Shown piece after piece: positions 53,523-61,924 of a DNA stretch of 64,000 nt. The position numbers and the translations under genes were made by a program. The stretch is from an uncultured Clostridia bacterium. GTDB taxonomy: Bacteria > Bacillota > Clostridia > Christensenellales > UBA1242. Each line of letters begins with the position of its first letter. The stretch's first letter is position 1. The notes beneath the pieces were generated by a model. The model was not told where the DNA came from, did not search any database, and saw only the letters and a list, made by a program, of their open reading frames with translations. The DNA is taken from the NCBI GenBank assembly GCA_934777435.1, contig CAKVNK010000002.1, positions 186,001 through 250,000 on the forward strand, in the 5' to 3' direction.

Positions 53523-53959
53523 TAGTTTTTACCTCCGTTCCAGATTTCAGGTTTTTGGGCTTGGTTAAAATGTTCAGCACCTTTATAGATGTGGCAGTGT
53601 GTTGCCATTGTGCGACCCAAACTATTTTTTGGAAGCATACCTTTAATTGCCCTCATCAAAGCAACATCGCTTTGTTCAGCCATCATTTTCTTGTATTGAA
53701 TCAATTTCAAACCTGATTGATAGCCTGAGTAACGTTTGAAGTATTTTTGTTCTTCCTTTTTACCTGTTAAAACAAGTTTATCACTGTTTATAACAATAAC
53801 ATTGTCGCCACAGTCAATGTTTGGTGTGAAGGTTGCTTTGTGTTTACCACGAAGAAGGCTTGCTGCTTCTGCTGCAACACGGCCAAGGACTTTGCCTTCA
53901 GCATCAATGATGTACCATTTCTTTTCAACAGTGGCTTTATTTGCCATAATTGTACGCAT
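53522..53959 (-). CDS. rplM: 50S ribosomal protein L13
   Basis: 145 residues, normal length with the start at 53959, which has AAGGAG before it; an upstream in-frame ATG lies in the leader. Motifs: KKWYIIDAEGKVLGRVAAEAASLLRGKHKATFTPNIDCGDNVIVIN and the C-terminal HIYKGAEHFNQAQKP. First gene of the conserved rplM-rpsI operon. Confidence 0.97.
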   Translation of the reverse strand: MRTIMANKATVEKKWYIIDAEGKVLGRVAAEAASLLRGKHKATFTPNIDCGDNVIVINSDKLVLTGKKEEQKYFKRYSGYQSGLKLIQYKKMMAEQSDVALMRAIKGMLPKNSLGRTMATHCHIYKGAEHFNQAQKPEIWNGGKN

Positions 53960-54153
53960 TGTATTTCTCCTTATAAAAATTAAATTTAATCTAAAATTTG
54001 TGATACATAAAACACAATCAAGTGTTTTAAACAAAACGATTTATGTTTTTGCAACATAGATAATTTTGCTGTTTGTGACCTTATTTCGCGTTCAGGTCAA
54101 TGTTAAGGCAAAATCTCCCGTGTGGCAGGAAAAATCGCACTTAACGTGCAATA
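53960..54153 (-). promoter_or_regulatory. Leader of rplM-rpsI, possible L13 autoregulatory element
   Basis: About 195 nt of untranslated RNA, with hairpins GCAC-TTAAC-GTGC (54137-54149) and, on the minus strand, CCTG-CCACA-CGGG, shortly after the expected start site. Firmicutes L13 leaders (Rfam L13_leader) occupy this position; assignment is by position and general form. Confidence 0.5.
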
Positions 54154-54160
54154 CTAGATA

Positions 54161-54189
54161 ATTATATAAGAAACAAAATAAATTGTCAA
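54161..54189 (-). promoter_or_regulatory. rplM-rpsI promoter
   Basis: Minus-strand TTGACA (plus 54184-54189), exactly 17 bp, TATAAT (plus 54161-54166): perfect consensus. Confidence 0.93.
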
Positions 54190-54267
54190 TACAATTAAAC
54201 AAAATTTTAAATTAAAATTCGCCTTTTAAATTTGGCGTAAATTATCTTAAACAGCGTTGAATTTTGT

Positions 54268-54296
54268 TTGTTTTTGTGCCGTTGGTTTGCTATAAT
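54268..54296 (+). promoter_or_regulatory. tex promoter
   Basis: TTGTTT (54268-54273), 17 bp, TATAAT (54291-54296) with TGC extension. Confidence 0.75.
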
Positions 54297-54372
54297 TAAG
54301 GTGTTTGATGTGAAATTAACATTAAATTTTGCAACAAATTTGTATTACAACTATACTTAAAAGGAAAAGAAA

Positions 54373-56526
54373 ATGGATTTAACAAAACAACTGGCATACG
54401 AATTCAATTTGAAAGAAGTGTATGCTGAAAACATCATCAATTTGATTGATGAAGGCAACACAATACCGTTTATTGCTCGTTATAGAAAAGAAGCACACGG
54501 TGCGTGTGATGACCAAGTTTTGCGTGATTTTGCTGATAGGCTTAATTATTTGCGTAACTTGAACAAGGAAAAAGAAAAAGTTGAAAAGGTGATTAAAGAG
54601 CAAGAGAAGTGGACAGACGAAATTGCTTTGGCACTTGAAAATGCACTTACACTCACCGAAGTGGAAGATATTTATAGGCCATATAAACCAAAACGTAAAA
54701 CAAGGGCAACTGTGGCTATTGCAAAAGGGCTTGAACCACTTGCTGACGCAATTCAAGCACAAGATTTAACTTGCCCAGTTGAAGAAATTGCAAAAGATTA
54801 TGTAAGCGAAGAAAAGGGCGTTAAAAATGTTGAAGAAGCCATTGCTGGTGCAAAAGATATTATTGCTGAACGTATAAGTGATGACGCCTCTTTACGTAAA
54901 ACCTTGCGTGAAATTATTGCTAAAAAGGCACAAATTAAAGCCGTTTGGGACGAAGAAAAAGACACAAACAAAACCTATGAAAATTATAAGGACTTTTCAG
55001 GCGAAGTGGCTAAACTTCCAAGCCACCGCATTTTGGCACTTAACCGTGGCGAGAAGGAAGATTGCTTGAAAGTTGATATTGAAATCAACCCAAAACTTAC
55101 AATCACTGAAATTGAAAAAGCATATAAAAAAGAGAACGAATATACCAATCAAATTATGCTTGACACAATTGAAGATAGTTATGATAGATTGTTGTTCCCT
55201 TCACTTGAAAATGAGTGCCGTAGGGCTTTAACTGATAGGGCAAATGAACAAGCGATCAAAATGTTTGAAGTTAACTTAAAACCATTGTTGCTTCAAGCAC
55301 CACTTAAAAACAATGTTATTATGGGTTATGACCCTGGTTATTACAACGGCTGTAAAATTGCAGTTATTGACACAAAAGGTGATGTGCTTGACACAGCAGT
55401 TGTTCACCCAACTCCACCACAAAATAAGGTTGAAGAAGCAAAGAAAAAATTGACAGAAATGATTGTGCGTAACAATGTTGACATCATTGCAATCGGTAAC
55501 GGCACAGCAAGCAAAGAAAGTGAAATTTTGGTGGCAGATTTGATTAAAACTTGCCCACGCAAAGTTAGTTATGCAATGGTTAACGAAGCAGGTGCTTCTG
55601 TTTACAGTGCTTCAAAACTTGCTGCAAAAGAGTTTCCAGATTATGATGTAAACTTGCGTAGTGCGGTTTCTATTGCACGCAGATTGCAAGACCCACTTGC
55701 AGAACTTATCAAAATTGATGTTAAATCAATCGGAGTGGGGCAATATCAACACGATATGCCACAAAACCGCTTAACAGAAGTGCTTACAAACACTGTTGAA
55801 GATTGTGTTAACAGCGTTGGTGTTGACCTTAACACCGCTTCTGTAAGTTTGTTGAGTTATGTTTCTGGCATTTCAAACAGTTTGGCAGAAAATATTGTTG
55901 ACTATCGTAGCCAAGTTAAACACATTAACGACCGTAGCGAACTTATGAACGTTAAAAAGATGGGGCCAAAAGCCTATGAACAATGTGCAGGTTTCTTGCG
56001 TATTACTGACGGCGACAACATTTTGGATAACACCGCTGTTCACCCAGAAAGTTATAATTCAGTTGAAAAATTGCTTGCCTTGTTCAATTTAACAGACGAA
56101 CAAATCAAAACTGGTGGCTTAACTTTGTTGCCAAGTTTGATTGATAAGAAAGGCGAACAATCAGTTGCTGACGCAATCGGTGTTGGTGTGCCTACCTTGC
56201 AAGATATTGTTAAAGAACTTTTAAAACCTGGCCGTGATATTCGTGAAGATATGCCATTGCCAGAGTTACGCAGTGATATTCTTTCAATGGAAGACCTTAA
56301 ACCAGATATGGTGCTTGACGGCGTTGTTCGTAATGTTATTGACTTTGGTGCATTTGTGGATATTGGTGTACACCAAGATGGTTTGGTTCACATTTCACAA
56401 ATCAGCAATGCTTATATCACTCACCCAAGCGAAGTGCTTAAAGTTGGTCAAAAAGTTAAAGTTAAAGTGCTTTCAGTTGACCTTCAAAAGAAACGTATTT
56501 CACTCACCATGAAAGGCATTGAATAA
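54373..56526 (+). CDS. tex: Tex-family RNA-binding protein
   Basis: 717 residues. Order of domains: N-terminal helical region with ENIINLIDEGNTIPFIARYRKEAHGACDDQVLRDF, a YqgF/RNase H-like domain (VIMGYDPGYYNGCKIAVID), helix-hairpin-helix segments (LRSAVSIARRLQDPLAELIKIDVKSIGVGQYQHD; GISNSLAENIVDYR; MGPKAYEQCAGFLRI), and a C-terminal S1 domain (about 645-717, GVVRNVIDFGAFVDIGVHQDGLVHISQ). Tex binds nucleic acid and is linked to transcription and ribosome-associated functions. AAGGAA ribosome site. Confidence 0.95.
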   Translation: MDLTKQLAYEFNLKEVYAENIINLIDEGNTIPFIARYRKEAHGACDDQVLRDFADRLNYLRNLNKEKEKVEKVIKEQEKWTDEIALALENALTLTEVEDIYRPYKPKRKTRATVAIAKGLEPLADAIQAQDLTCPVEEIAKDYVSEEKGVKNVEEAIAGAKDIIAERISDDASLRKTLREIIAKKAQIKAVWDEEKDTNKTYENYKDFSGEVAKLPSHRILALNRGEKEDCLKVDIEINPKLTITEIEKAYKKENEYTNQIMLDTIEDSYDRLLFPSLENECRRALTDRANEQAIKMFEVNLKPLLLQAPLKNNVIMGYDPGYYNGCKIAVIDTKGDVLDTAVVHPTPPQNKVEEAKKKLTEMIVRNNVDIIAIGNGTASKESEILVADLIKTCPRKVSYAMVNEAGASVYSASKLAAKEFPDYDVNLRSAVSIARRLQDPLAELIKIDVKSIGVGQYQHDMPQNRLTEVLTNTVEDCVNSVGVDLNTASVSLLSYVSGISNSLAENIVDYRSQVKHINDRSELMNVKKMGPKAYEQCAGFLRITDGDNILDNTAVHPESYNSVEKLLALFNLTDEQIKTGGLTLLPSLIDKKGEQSVADAIGVGVPTLQDIVKELLKPGRDIREDMPLPELRSDILSMEDLKPDMVLDGVVRNVIDFGAFVDIGVHQDGLVHISQISNAYITHPSEVLKVGQKVKVKVLSVDLQKKRISLTMKGIE

Positions 56527-56542
56527 AACAAATTGCAAAAAG

Positions 56543-56572
56543 AAAAATCCACAGAAATTGTGGATTTTTTTG
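56543..56572 (+). terminator. tex terminator
   Basis: AAAAATCCACAG, short loop, TGTGGATTTTT; nearly the same sequence as the rpsI terminator. Confidence 0.9.
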
Positions 56573-56629
56573 TAGTGTTTTTAATCAACTATATTTTTAT
56601 AAAAGCAAGTGTGTTAGTCTTGTTTTGGT

Positions 56630-57334
56630 TTACACCATATGATAGTCAAACGCTTTAAATATAGCGTCCATAATAACATTGCATTTGCCTGCTAATGTGG
56701 TTTGACCATTGATACGTTCTTGCAATTCTGTTTGTTGGCTACCAATAACATAAGCACGGAAGGTGAGAGTGATGATTGTTGATTGATAAGCGTTGCCCAT
56801 TTTTTCATGTAATTTAAGTTTGCCTTCTGGGATAACTTCAATTAAATTTTGAGTTTCTGGAATAGCGGTTGGAATCATCAAATATCTAAAATCAGTGTCA
56901 TATGGGGTGTTGGTGTAACGGCCGTCAAACCAAGTTGTGTCCCCATGGATACCAATAAGTGGATTAGATAAGTCATAATCAGTGATTTCTTGATTGTAAT
57001 TTGGGCTGTTAGGGTCATTATTAATAGCCTTAACAGTGTAAACAACAGCGATATAAACAGGTGTGTTTGAGGAGTTTGTTACAGTAAGTGCAGTGTTTGG
57101 AAGCACTTGACCTGGAATATAATAACTGTTTGTGTTCAAAATTTCACTTGAACCGCTTGAACCTGAACCTGCGTTCATTTCAATTTTAAGGTTTGCCATT
57201 TTAACAATACCTGAAATTTTGGAACTTGTTGTGCTGTAATAGGCATAAACACCACCAAAAACACAAGTTAACAACAGCAAGATTGCCAAAACTATAATTG
57301 TGATTGTTTGCCCTGATAATTTCTTTTTTGTCAC
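56630..57334 (-). CDS. TasA/camelysin-like surface protein, third paralogue
   Basis: 234 residues. Basic start MTKKKLSGQ, hydrophobic core TIIVLAILLLLTCVFGGVYAYYS matching the SipW-type signal (GGxxAYxS), then a beta-sandwich (MANLKIEMNAGS, YYIPGQVLPNTALTVTNSSNTPVYIAVVYTV, STIITLTFRAYVIG). The start codon is GTG with AGGGG upstream. Unlike the pair near 42 kb, its signal region uses ordinary host codons and carries no inverted repeat. Probably an extracellular fibre or surface subunit. Confidence 0.82.
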   Translation of the reverse strand: MTKKKLSGQTITIIVLAILLLLTCVFGGVYAYYSTTSSKISGIVKMANLKIEMNAGSGSSGSSEILNTNSYYIPGQVLPNTALTVTNSSNTPVYIAVVYTVKAINNDPNSPNYNQEITDYDLSNPLIGIHGDTTWFDGRYTNTPYDTDFRYLMIPTAIPETQNLIEVIPEGKLKLHEKMGNAYQSTIITLTFRAYVIGSQQTELQERINGQTTLAGKCNVIMDAIFKAFDYHMV

Positions 57335-57724
57335 TTTTTACCCCTAAATAAATGATTTTTTGAAATTTTATTATTAACTTTAGTTTTTAGCCAAAGCGTA
57401 ATTGTGAATTATCAAAAGTGCCGCGTAAGGCACTCTTTAACTTATTTTATTTTAGAGAATAATTTTAACAAAGTCAAACGGAAATGTTAATAAATGTAGA
57501 AAATTTGAAAATAATTAAAAAAAAGATAGAATATACAATTTTTTTAGGCTATTTTGTTATATTTTCCGCCTATTTTTGTGGTGTGTAAGGCAGATTTAGG
57601 CATTAAAAAGCTCAGCGGAAAGCAAATACAAAATTCATTACGGTAACAAAAAAACGCACACTGACAAATTGTCTGTTTTATTGCGGCACAAAATAAGTTT
57701 AAATTCACACCTTTAATAGGTTAT
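57335..57724. other. Gene-free region between the TasA-like and Spo0A-C-like genes
   Basis: Contains a hairpin AGTGCC-GCGTAA-GGCACT (57418-57435) followed by CTTT; otherwise AT-rich with no coding signal. Confidence 0.5.
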
Positions 57725-58087
57725 TTAAACAAAATAGTCTGTAATAAAATCTTTGACAATTTTTATAAACTGACAGCAACTTGGTGGGCTGTCTTTTAGC
57801 CAGTAATGCGATAATTGTTGTTTTAAATCAGTATCCCATTTGACGTTGATTATATTGCGAATATCACGCTCTATGGTGCAATCATTTTTACAATATTTCT
57901 GGGCAATACGCGGGTAAATCTGCCTTGAAAAAGACTGTATCGTGGCATCATCCTGTATCATTTTTCTTAAAATTTCACTTAAATAATAGAACGCTATATA
58001 ATTCGAGCCAATACCTAAATCTTTTAATCGTTTGTTGATTAAATGATTTTTTAAAATATGTTCAAAATAATCTGTTTCTTTACACAT
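57725..58087 (-). CDS. Stand-alone Spo0A C-terminal (DNA-binding) domain protein
   Basis: 120 residues. LKDLGIGSNYIAFYYLSEILRKMIQDD...SFSRQIYPRIAQKYCKND.TIERDIRNIINVKW follows the Spo0A output domain almost block for block (family pattern LHELGVPAHIKGYxYLREAI, LYPDIAKKF, SRVERAIRHAIEVAW). TIERDIRNII (71-80) corresponds to the recognition helix. There is no receiver domain, so it cannot be controlled by phosphorylation in the usual way. The start at 58087 is set by GGAGG 5 nt upstream. Its promoter carries TTGTACAA palindromes. Divergent from spmAB. Confidence 0.8.
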   Translation of the reverse strand: MCKETDYFEHILKNHLINKRLKDLGIGSNYIAFYYLSEILRKMIQDDATIQSFSRQIYPRIAQKYCKNDCTIERDIRNIINVKWDTDLKQQLSHYWLKDSPPSCCQFIKIVKDFITDYFV

Positions 58088-58199
58088 ACAGTCCTCCATT
58101 TAAGGGGTTTAAAAAAATTTTGTTAATCCGTTTTTGGATTAATCAAAAATACTAATTTAATAATATTGTGTTAAGCGGTTTTGACACGCTTATGGCCAC

Positions 58200-58264
58200 A
58201 TACTATCACTTTTTTAAAGGCTAGTCAAACAATTTTGTACAATATCCTATAATTTTGTACAAAA
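58200..58264 (-). promoter_or_regulatory. Promoter of the Spo0A-C-like gene with palindromic sites
   Basis: Minus-strand TTGACT (plus 58223-58228), 17 bp, TAGTAT (plus 58200-58205). Palindromes TTTTGTACAATA (58233-58244) and TTTTGTACAAAA (58253-58264), centres 20 bp apart, the near one 4 bp upstream of the -35. A plus-strand TATAAT lies between them at 58248-58253 without a good -35. Confidence 0.75.
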
Positions 58265-58417
58265 GTTTTATTTTTTTGCAAAAATATCTCATAAATTAGC
58301 CTAAATTTGTGTGATTTTGGGTTTTTAAGGCGGTTGCTACACTCCAAATCAGATAAAAAACCGTTTATATCAGTATTTGTGTTGCATAACTTGGGCAAGC
58401 TATCAATAAATTAGTGT

Positions 58418-58984
58418 ATGAGCAAAATTTGGATTGTTATGCTGATTTCTAGCCTTGTTATGCTTTGCATTGTTGCCCCTGGCAAAGTTGTTGGCACAAT
58501 GATGGAAGCAAGCAAAATGGGCGTTACAATGTGCATAGAATTTATAGGCATTTACGCCGTTTGGATGGGTATTATGCAGGTTATGGACGATTGCAAACTC
58601 AGCCACAAACTTTCAAAAATATTAAGCAAACCAATCCGTCACATTTTTGGCAGAACGGACGAAGAAACAGAAAAAAACATTTGTTTAAACATTGCTTCAA
58701 ATATTATCGGCATAGGCAGTGCAGCAACTCCGTTTGGCATAAAGGCCATGCGTGGGCTGGATGAAGGCGACAGCAAAGCAACAAGGGCAATGATAATGCT
58801 TGTTGTGATAAATTCAACTGGCATACAACTTTTGCCAACAACTGTTATAGGCATGCGTGCTATGGCTGGCAGTGTAAGCCCAAGTTGCATATTGTGGCCA
58901 ACCATTGTTTCAACCTTTGTGCCAACTTTGTTAGGCATTTTGCTTGTTGCAAGTTTTTATAGAAGGCGGAAAGCAAATGGCTGA
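58418..58984 (+). CDS. spmA: Spore maturation protein A
   Basis: 188 residues, multi-helix membrane protein of the nucleoside-recognition (Gate) family. Motifs: MEASKMGVTMCIEFIGIYAVWMGIMQV, ICLNIASNIIGIGSAATPFGIKAM and NSTGIQLLPTTVIGMRAMAGS. SpmA and SpmB are needed for core dehydration during endospore maturation. The stop overlaps the spmB start by 8 nt (ATGGCTGA). No ribosome site is evident at the ATG. The gene is divergent from the Spo0A-C-like gene. Confidence 0.93.
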   Translation: MSKIWIVMLISSLVMLCIVAPGKVVGTMMEASKMGVTMCIEFIGIYAVWMGIMQVMDDCKLSHKLSKILSKPIRHIFGRTDEETEKNICLNIASNIIGIGSAATPFGIKAMRGLDEGDSKATRAMIMLVVINSTGIQLLPTTVIGMRAMAGSVSPSCILWPTIVSTFVPTLLGILLVASFYRRRKANG

Positions 58985-59483
58985 TTTATTTATTCCAGTT
59001 TCAATAGCCAGCGTTATGTTTTACGCATTGATAAAAAAGGTGGACGCATATTCAAGTTTTGTTGCTGGGGCAAAAGGTGCGTTGCCACTTATGGCAAGTT
59101 TGATGCCATATATCATTGCAATGTTTGTTGCGGTGGAATTGTTCCGCCATAGTGGGTTGAGTGCTATTTTGTGCAATTTTTTAGCCCCAGTTTTTCGCTT
59201 TTTGGGTATACCAGTTGAAATTTGTGAATTGACATTGATACGTCCGTTCAGTTCAAACGCTGCCTATGTTTTGTTACGTGATATTTTTGCAAAATATGGC
59301 GTTGATAGTTATATCGGCAAATGTGCAAGTGTTGTTATGGGTAGCAGTGACACAATTTTTTATGTCAGTTCTATATACTTTGCTTCCACAAAAGTTAAAA
59401 AGACTGGCTTAACAATACCTATTGCCTTGGTGTGCAACTTGGCGTGTGCAATTATTGCTTGTTTTTGTTGCCGGTTTATTTGA
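58977..59483 (+). CDS. spmB: Spore maturation protein B
   Basis: 168 residues, membrane protein of the same Gate family. Motifs: ALIKKVDAYSSFVAGAKGALPLMASLMPYIIAMFVAVELFRHSG, IRPFSSNAAYVLL and MGSSDTIFYVSSIYF. The start at 58977 follows GAAGGCGG and overlaps spmA. Its presence with spmA supports an endospore-forming lineage. Confidence 0.93.
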   Translation: MADLFIPVSIASVMFYALIKKVDAYSSFVAGAKGALPLMASLMPYIIAMFVAVELFRHSGLSAILCNFLAPVFRFLGIPVEICELTLIRPFSSNAAYVLLRDIFAKYGVDSYIGKCASVVMGSSDTIFYVSSIYFASTKVKKTGLTIPIALVCNLACAIIACFCCRFI

Positions 59484-59658
59484 TATTAGGTTTGGCGTTC
59501 AACACATAACACATTTATTTAGGGTTTTATGTGTATGAAATGTGTATTAAATATGTGTTTGTTTAATATTTGATTTAATATTTAATGTGTTTTATCTATA
59601 TATCTATACTAAATACTATATATTGTATAAATATTATATCATTATATATAAATATCCC

Positions 59659-59687
59659 TTGCAATTTGTGTTTGGTTGTGATACAAT
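59659..59687 (+). promoter_or_regulatory. Promoter of the metal permease gene
   Basis: TTGCAA (59659-59664), 17 bp, TACAAT (59682-59687), 11 nt before ATG; predicted leader only a few nucleotides. Confidence 0.8.
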
Positions 59688-59698
59688 AGCCAAGCGTT

Positions 59699-60670
59699 AT
59701 GAAACAATATTTAGAAGTTATGTTAGATTCATTAATCGACACGGCAAAAATTTTGCCGCTTCTTTTTGTTGTTTACTATTTGATTGAATTATTTGAATAT
59801 AAACACTCTACAAAGTTCAGCGAAAACAAATTTTTAAAAGGCAAACTTAGCCCATTGTTTGGTTCATTGATGGGTAGTGTGCCACAATGCGGTTTTTCAA
59901 TAGTATCCACTGATTTGTTCACAAAAGGTTCAATTTCAGTTGGTGCATTGATTGCTGTTTATATTGCAACCAGTGATGAAGCAATCCCTCTTATTTTAGC
60001 AAATCCAAACAAAATTTTGTGGTTGTTGCTGTTGATGGGTATTAAAATTGTGTATGCAACCGCTGTTGGTTACATTGCAATCGGGCTTTATAATTTGATA
60101 TTTAAAAAGAATAGACCAGTGCATGTTGAAGCCGTGCCAGAACAACTGATTGATGAGCATGATTCACATGAAGTGCATAATGAAGGCGTTAATATGGAAA
60201 CAGCGCACGTAGAAGTAGAGCAACAAGAAAAACACGGTCATCACACAGGGCATGGCTGTTGTCACCATGATGTTGAAACAAAAACATTTGATTGGTTGCA
60301 CCCATTGTTGCATTGCTTGAAAATTGGTGCATTTATATTAGTTATCAACATTTTGTTTGGCTTTATCACCGATATATGGGTTGGGCATGATAGATTACAA
60401 GCATTTTTGCAAGCAAACAAATATTGGCAACCTATTTTGGCAGTGCTTATCGGTTTGATACCAAACTGTGCTTCAAGCGTTGTGTTAACTCAATTATTCC
60501 TTGAAGGAGGCTTGGCATTTGGTGCACTTGTTGCAGGGCTTTGCGTAAATGCTGGTTTAGGTTTGGTTATATTGCTTAAACAAAACAAAAGTTGGAAGGA
60601 AAATTTGTTTATTATAAGCGTTATGGTTGTTGCAGGTATTGCAATCGGATATGGTTTAATATTTATTTAA
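59699..60670 (+). CDS. Putative metal exporter of the ArsP_2 / DUF318-like type
   Basis: 323 residues, about eight to ten membrane helices in two repeated halves: LKGKLSPLFGSLMGSVPQCGFSIVSTDLFTKGSISVGALIAVYIATSDEAIP in the first and WQPILAVLIGLIPNCASSVVLTQLFLEGGLAFGALVAGLCVNAG in the second, each with a conserved P(Q/N)C motif. The central cytoplasmic loop is His-rich (KHGHHTGHGCCHHD), pointing to metal binding. The family is annotated as a putative manganese or heavy-metal transporter. Its own promoter and terminator make it monocistronic. Confidence 0.8.
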   Translation: MKQYLEVMLDSLIDTAKILPLLFVVYYLIELFEYKHSTKFSENKFLKGKLSPLFGSLMGSVPQCGFSIVSTDLFTKGSISVGALIAVYIATSDEAIPLILANPNKILWLLLLMGIKIVYATAVGYIAIGLYNLIFKKNRPVHVEAVPEQLIDEHDSHEVHNEGVNMETAHVEVEQQEKHGHHTGHGCCHHDVETKTFDWLHPLLHCLKIGAFILVINILFGFITDIWVGHDRLQAFLQANKYWQPILAVLIGLIPNCASSVVLTQLFLEGGLAFGALVAGLCVNAGLGLVILLKQNKSWKENLFIISVMVVAGIAIGYGLIFI

Positions 60671-60772
60671 TCGTTTAGGATAATTAAACAATTCATTTAA
60701 ATATTCTAGTTATTTATTTAGATATGCTAATTATTTATAGGTTAATAACTAACAATCTAATTAAGATATATA

Positions 60773-60801
60773 AAAAAGCGGATATTGTGTCCGCTTTTTT
60801 G
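60773..60801 (+). terminator. Terminator of the permease gene
   Basis: AAAAAAGCGGA, 7-nt loop, TCCGCTTTTTT. Confidence 0.9.
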
Positions 60802-60904
60802 TTTGCTGTTGTTTGTGTTGGTTGATTTTGGTTTGAGTTTGTAAGATGTGTGTTTTTTGCATATTTATTGCTTCACAGCAGATACTAATGCAAAGGGGGA
60901 AAAT

Positions 60905-61345
60905 ATGGAAAAATCAGATTTGCAACTTTTAAACCGCATATTTCAAGACGCACAAGTGGGTATGCTTTCAATAGATAAAGTGCTTAAAAAATTGGAGAAC
61001 GAAAAATTTAAAGTACTGTTCAAAAAACAGTTTGATTATTACCAAAAGTTTGGCGAAAAGTGTAACGCACTTGCGGTGGCGGACGACCAAGAAATCAAAG
61101 AAAACGGATTTTTTAAAAAGTTAAAGCAAACAACCATGATTTATTTTTCTTTGTGGGCAGATAAAACCCCACGTCATATTGTTGAAATGATGATAACTGG
61201 CACAGTTATGGGTATTGTTGACACCATAAAGGCTGAAAAAGATTTTAAAACAAAAAATGAAGAAATAAAAAATTTGGTTGTTGAATTTAAGCAAATGCAA
61301 GAAGAATTTTACGAAAAATTGAAAAAACAACTTGCTAAAGTTTAA
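60905..61345 (+). CDS. Helical-bundle protein, ferritin-like
   Basis: 146 residues predicted as four helices. LLNRIFQDAQVGMLSIDKVLKKLENEKFKVLFKKQFDYYQKFGEKC and HIVEMMITGTVMGIVDTIKAEKDF recall a small Clostridia family of ferritin-like helical bundles that I have seen without known function. The metal ligands are not obvious. Start at 60905 after AAAGGGGGAAA. It may be co-transcribed with the MazF unit, since 22 nt separate it from the next gene. Confidence 0.7.
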   Translation: MEKSDLQLLNRIFQDAQVGMLSIDKVLKKLENEKFKVLFKKQFDYYQKFGEKCNALAVADDQEIKENGFFKKLKQTTMIYFSLWADKTPRHIVEMMITGTVMGIVDTIKAEKDFKTKNEEIKNLVVEFKQMQEEFYEKLKKQLAKV

Positions 61346-61367
61346 AAAAATCTTGATGGGGGAATAT

Positions 61368-61559
61368 ATGGAAGAACAGGTTAACGCATATATTGAATAT
61401 TTGCAAAGATTTGGAGTGGTTCAAAAGCCAGATATGCCAAAGTTTGATGCGTCAGCATATACTGAAAATGAATACGTAAGGGCAATTAACAGCATAGAGC
61501 ATGACTTTGAATTTGCCGATAGCGTTAGTTTAACCGAACAGTATTTAAAAGGAGAATAA
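61368..61559 (+). CDS. Small protein upstream of MazF, putative antitoxin
   Basis: 63 residues: MEEQVNAYIEYLQRFG, then KPDMPKFDASAYTENEYVRAINSIEHDFEFADSVSLTEQYLKGE. It has a good ribosome site (GGGGGA) and overlaps mazF by one nucleotide (TAATG). MazF partners in Firmicutes usually carry a ribbon-helix-helix; none is apparent here. The acidic, Tyr/Phe-rich C-terminal half is of the kind that could wrap a toxin dimer. Role inferred only from position. Confidence 0.55.
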   Translation: MEEQVNAYIEYLQRFGVVQKPDMPKFDASAYTENEYVRAINSIEHDFEFADSVSLTEQYLKGE

Positions 61560-61906
61560 TGGAAATCAACCGTGGCGATATCTTTTATGCTGATTTAAGC
61601 CCAGTGGTGGGTAGCGAACAGGGTGGAGTTCGTCCGGTTTTGGTTGTCCAAAATGATGTGGGCAATAAGTTCAGCCCAACAGTGATTATTGCAGCAATCA
61701 CAAGCCAGTTAAGCAAAGCAAAATTGCCAACGCATATTGAACTTAACCACGCAAAATATAATCTGCCAAAAGATAGTGTTGTGTTGTTGGAACAAATACG
61801 CACACTTGATAAACGCCGCTTGCAACAAAAAGTCAGCAGTATAGACGCTTCCACCATGCAACGTATAGATGTTGCCATTTTGATATCGTTAGGTATAACC
61901 GCATAA
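61559..61906 (+). CDS. MazF/EndoA-type mRNA interferase
   Basis: 115 residues. N-terminus INRGDIFYADLSPVVGSEQGGVRPVLVVQND is the PemK/MazF signature. R25 and T48, equivalent to the catalytic residues of B. subtilis EndoA, are both present (GGVRPV; IIAAITSQ). KSVVLLEQIRTLDKRRL-like block present as DSVVLLEQIRTLDKRRLQQ. Cleaves single-stranded RNA at short sequences in known members. GGAG ribosome site inside the preceding gene. A terminator hairpin overlaps its stop codon. Confidence 0.93.
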   Translation: MEINRGDIFYADLSPVVGSEQGGVRPVLVVQNDVGNKFSPTVIIAAITSQLSKAKLPTHIELNHAKYNLPKDSVVLLEQIRTLDKRRLQQKVSSIDASTMQRIDVAILISLGITA

Positions 61907-61924
61907 ATCAAAGCGGTTTTTTTA
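61897..61924 (+). terminator. Terminator of the mazF unit
   Basis: AACCGC (61897-61902), 10-nt loop, GCGGTT (61913-61918), T-run. The stem includes the last codons, and the stop codon lies in the loop. Confidence 0.8.
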
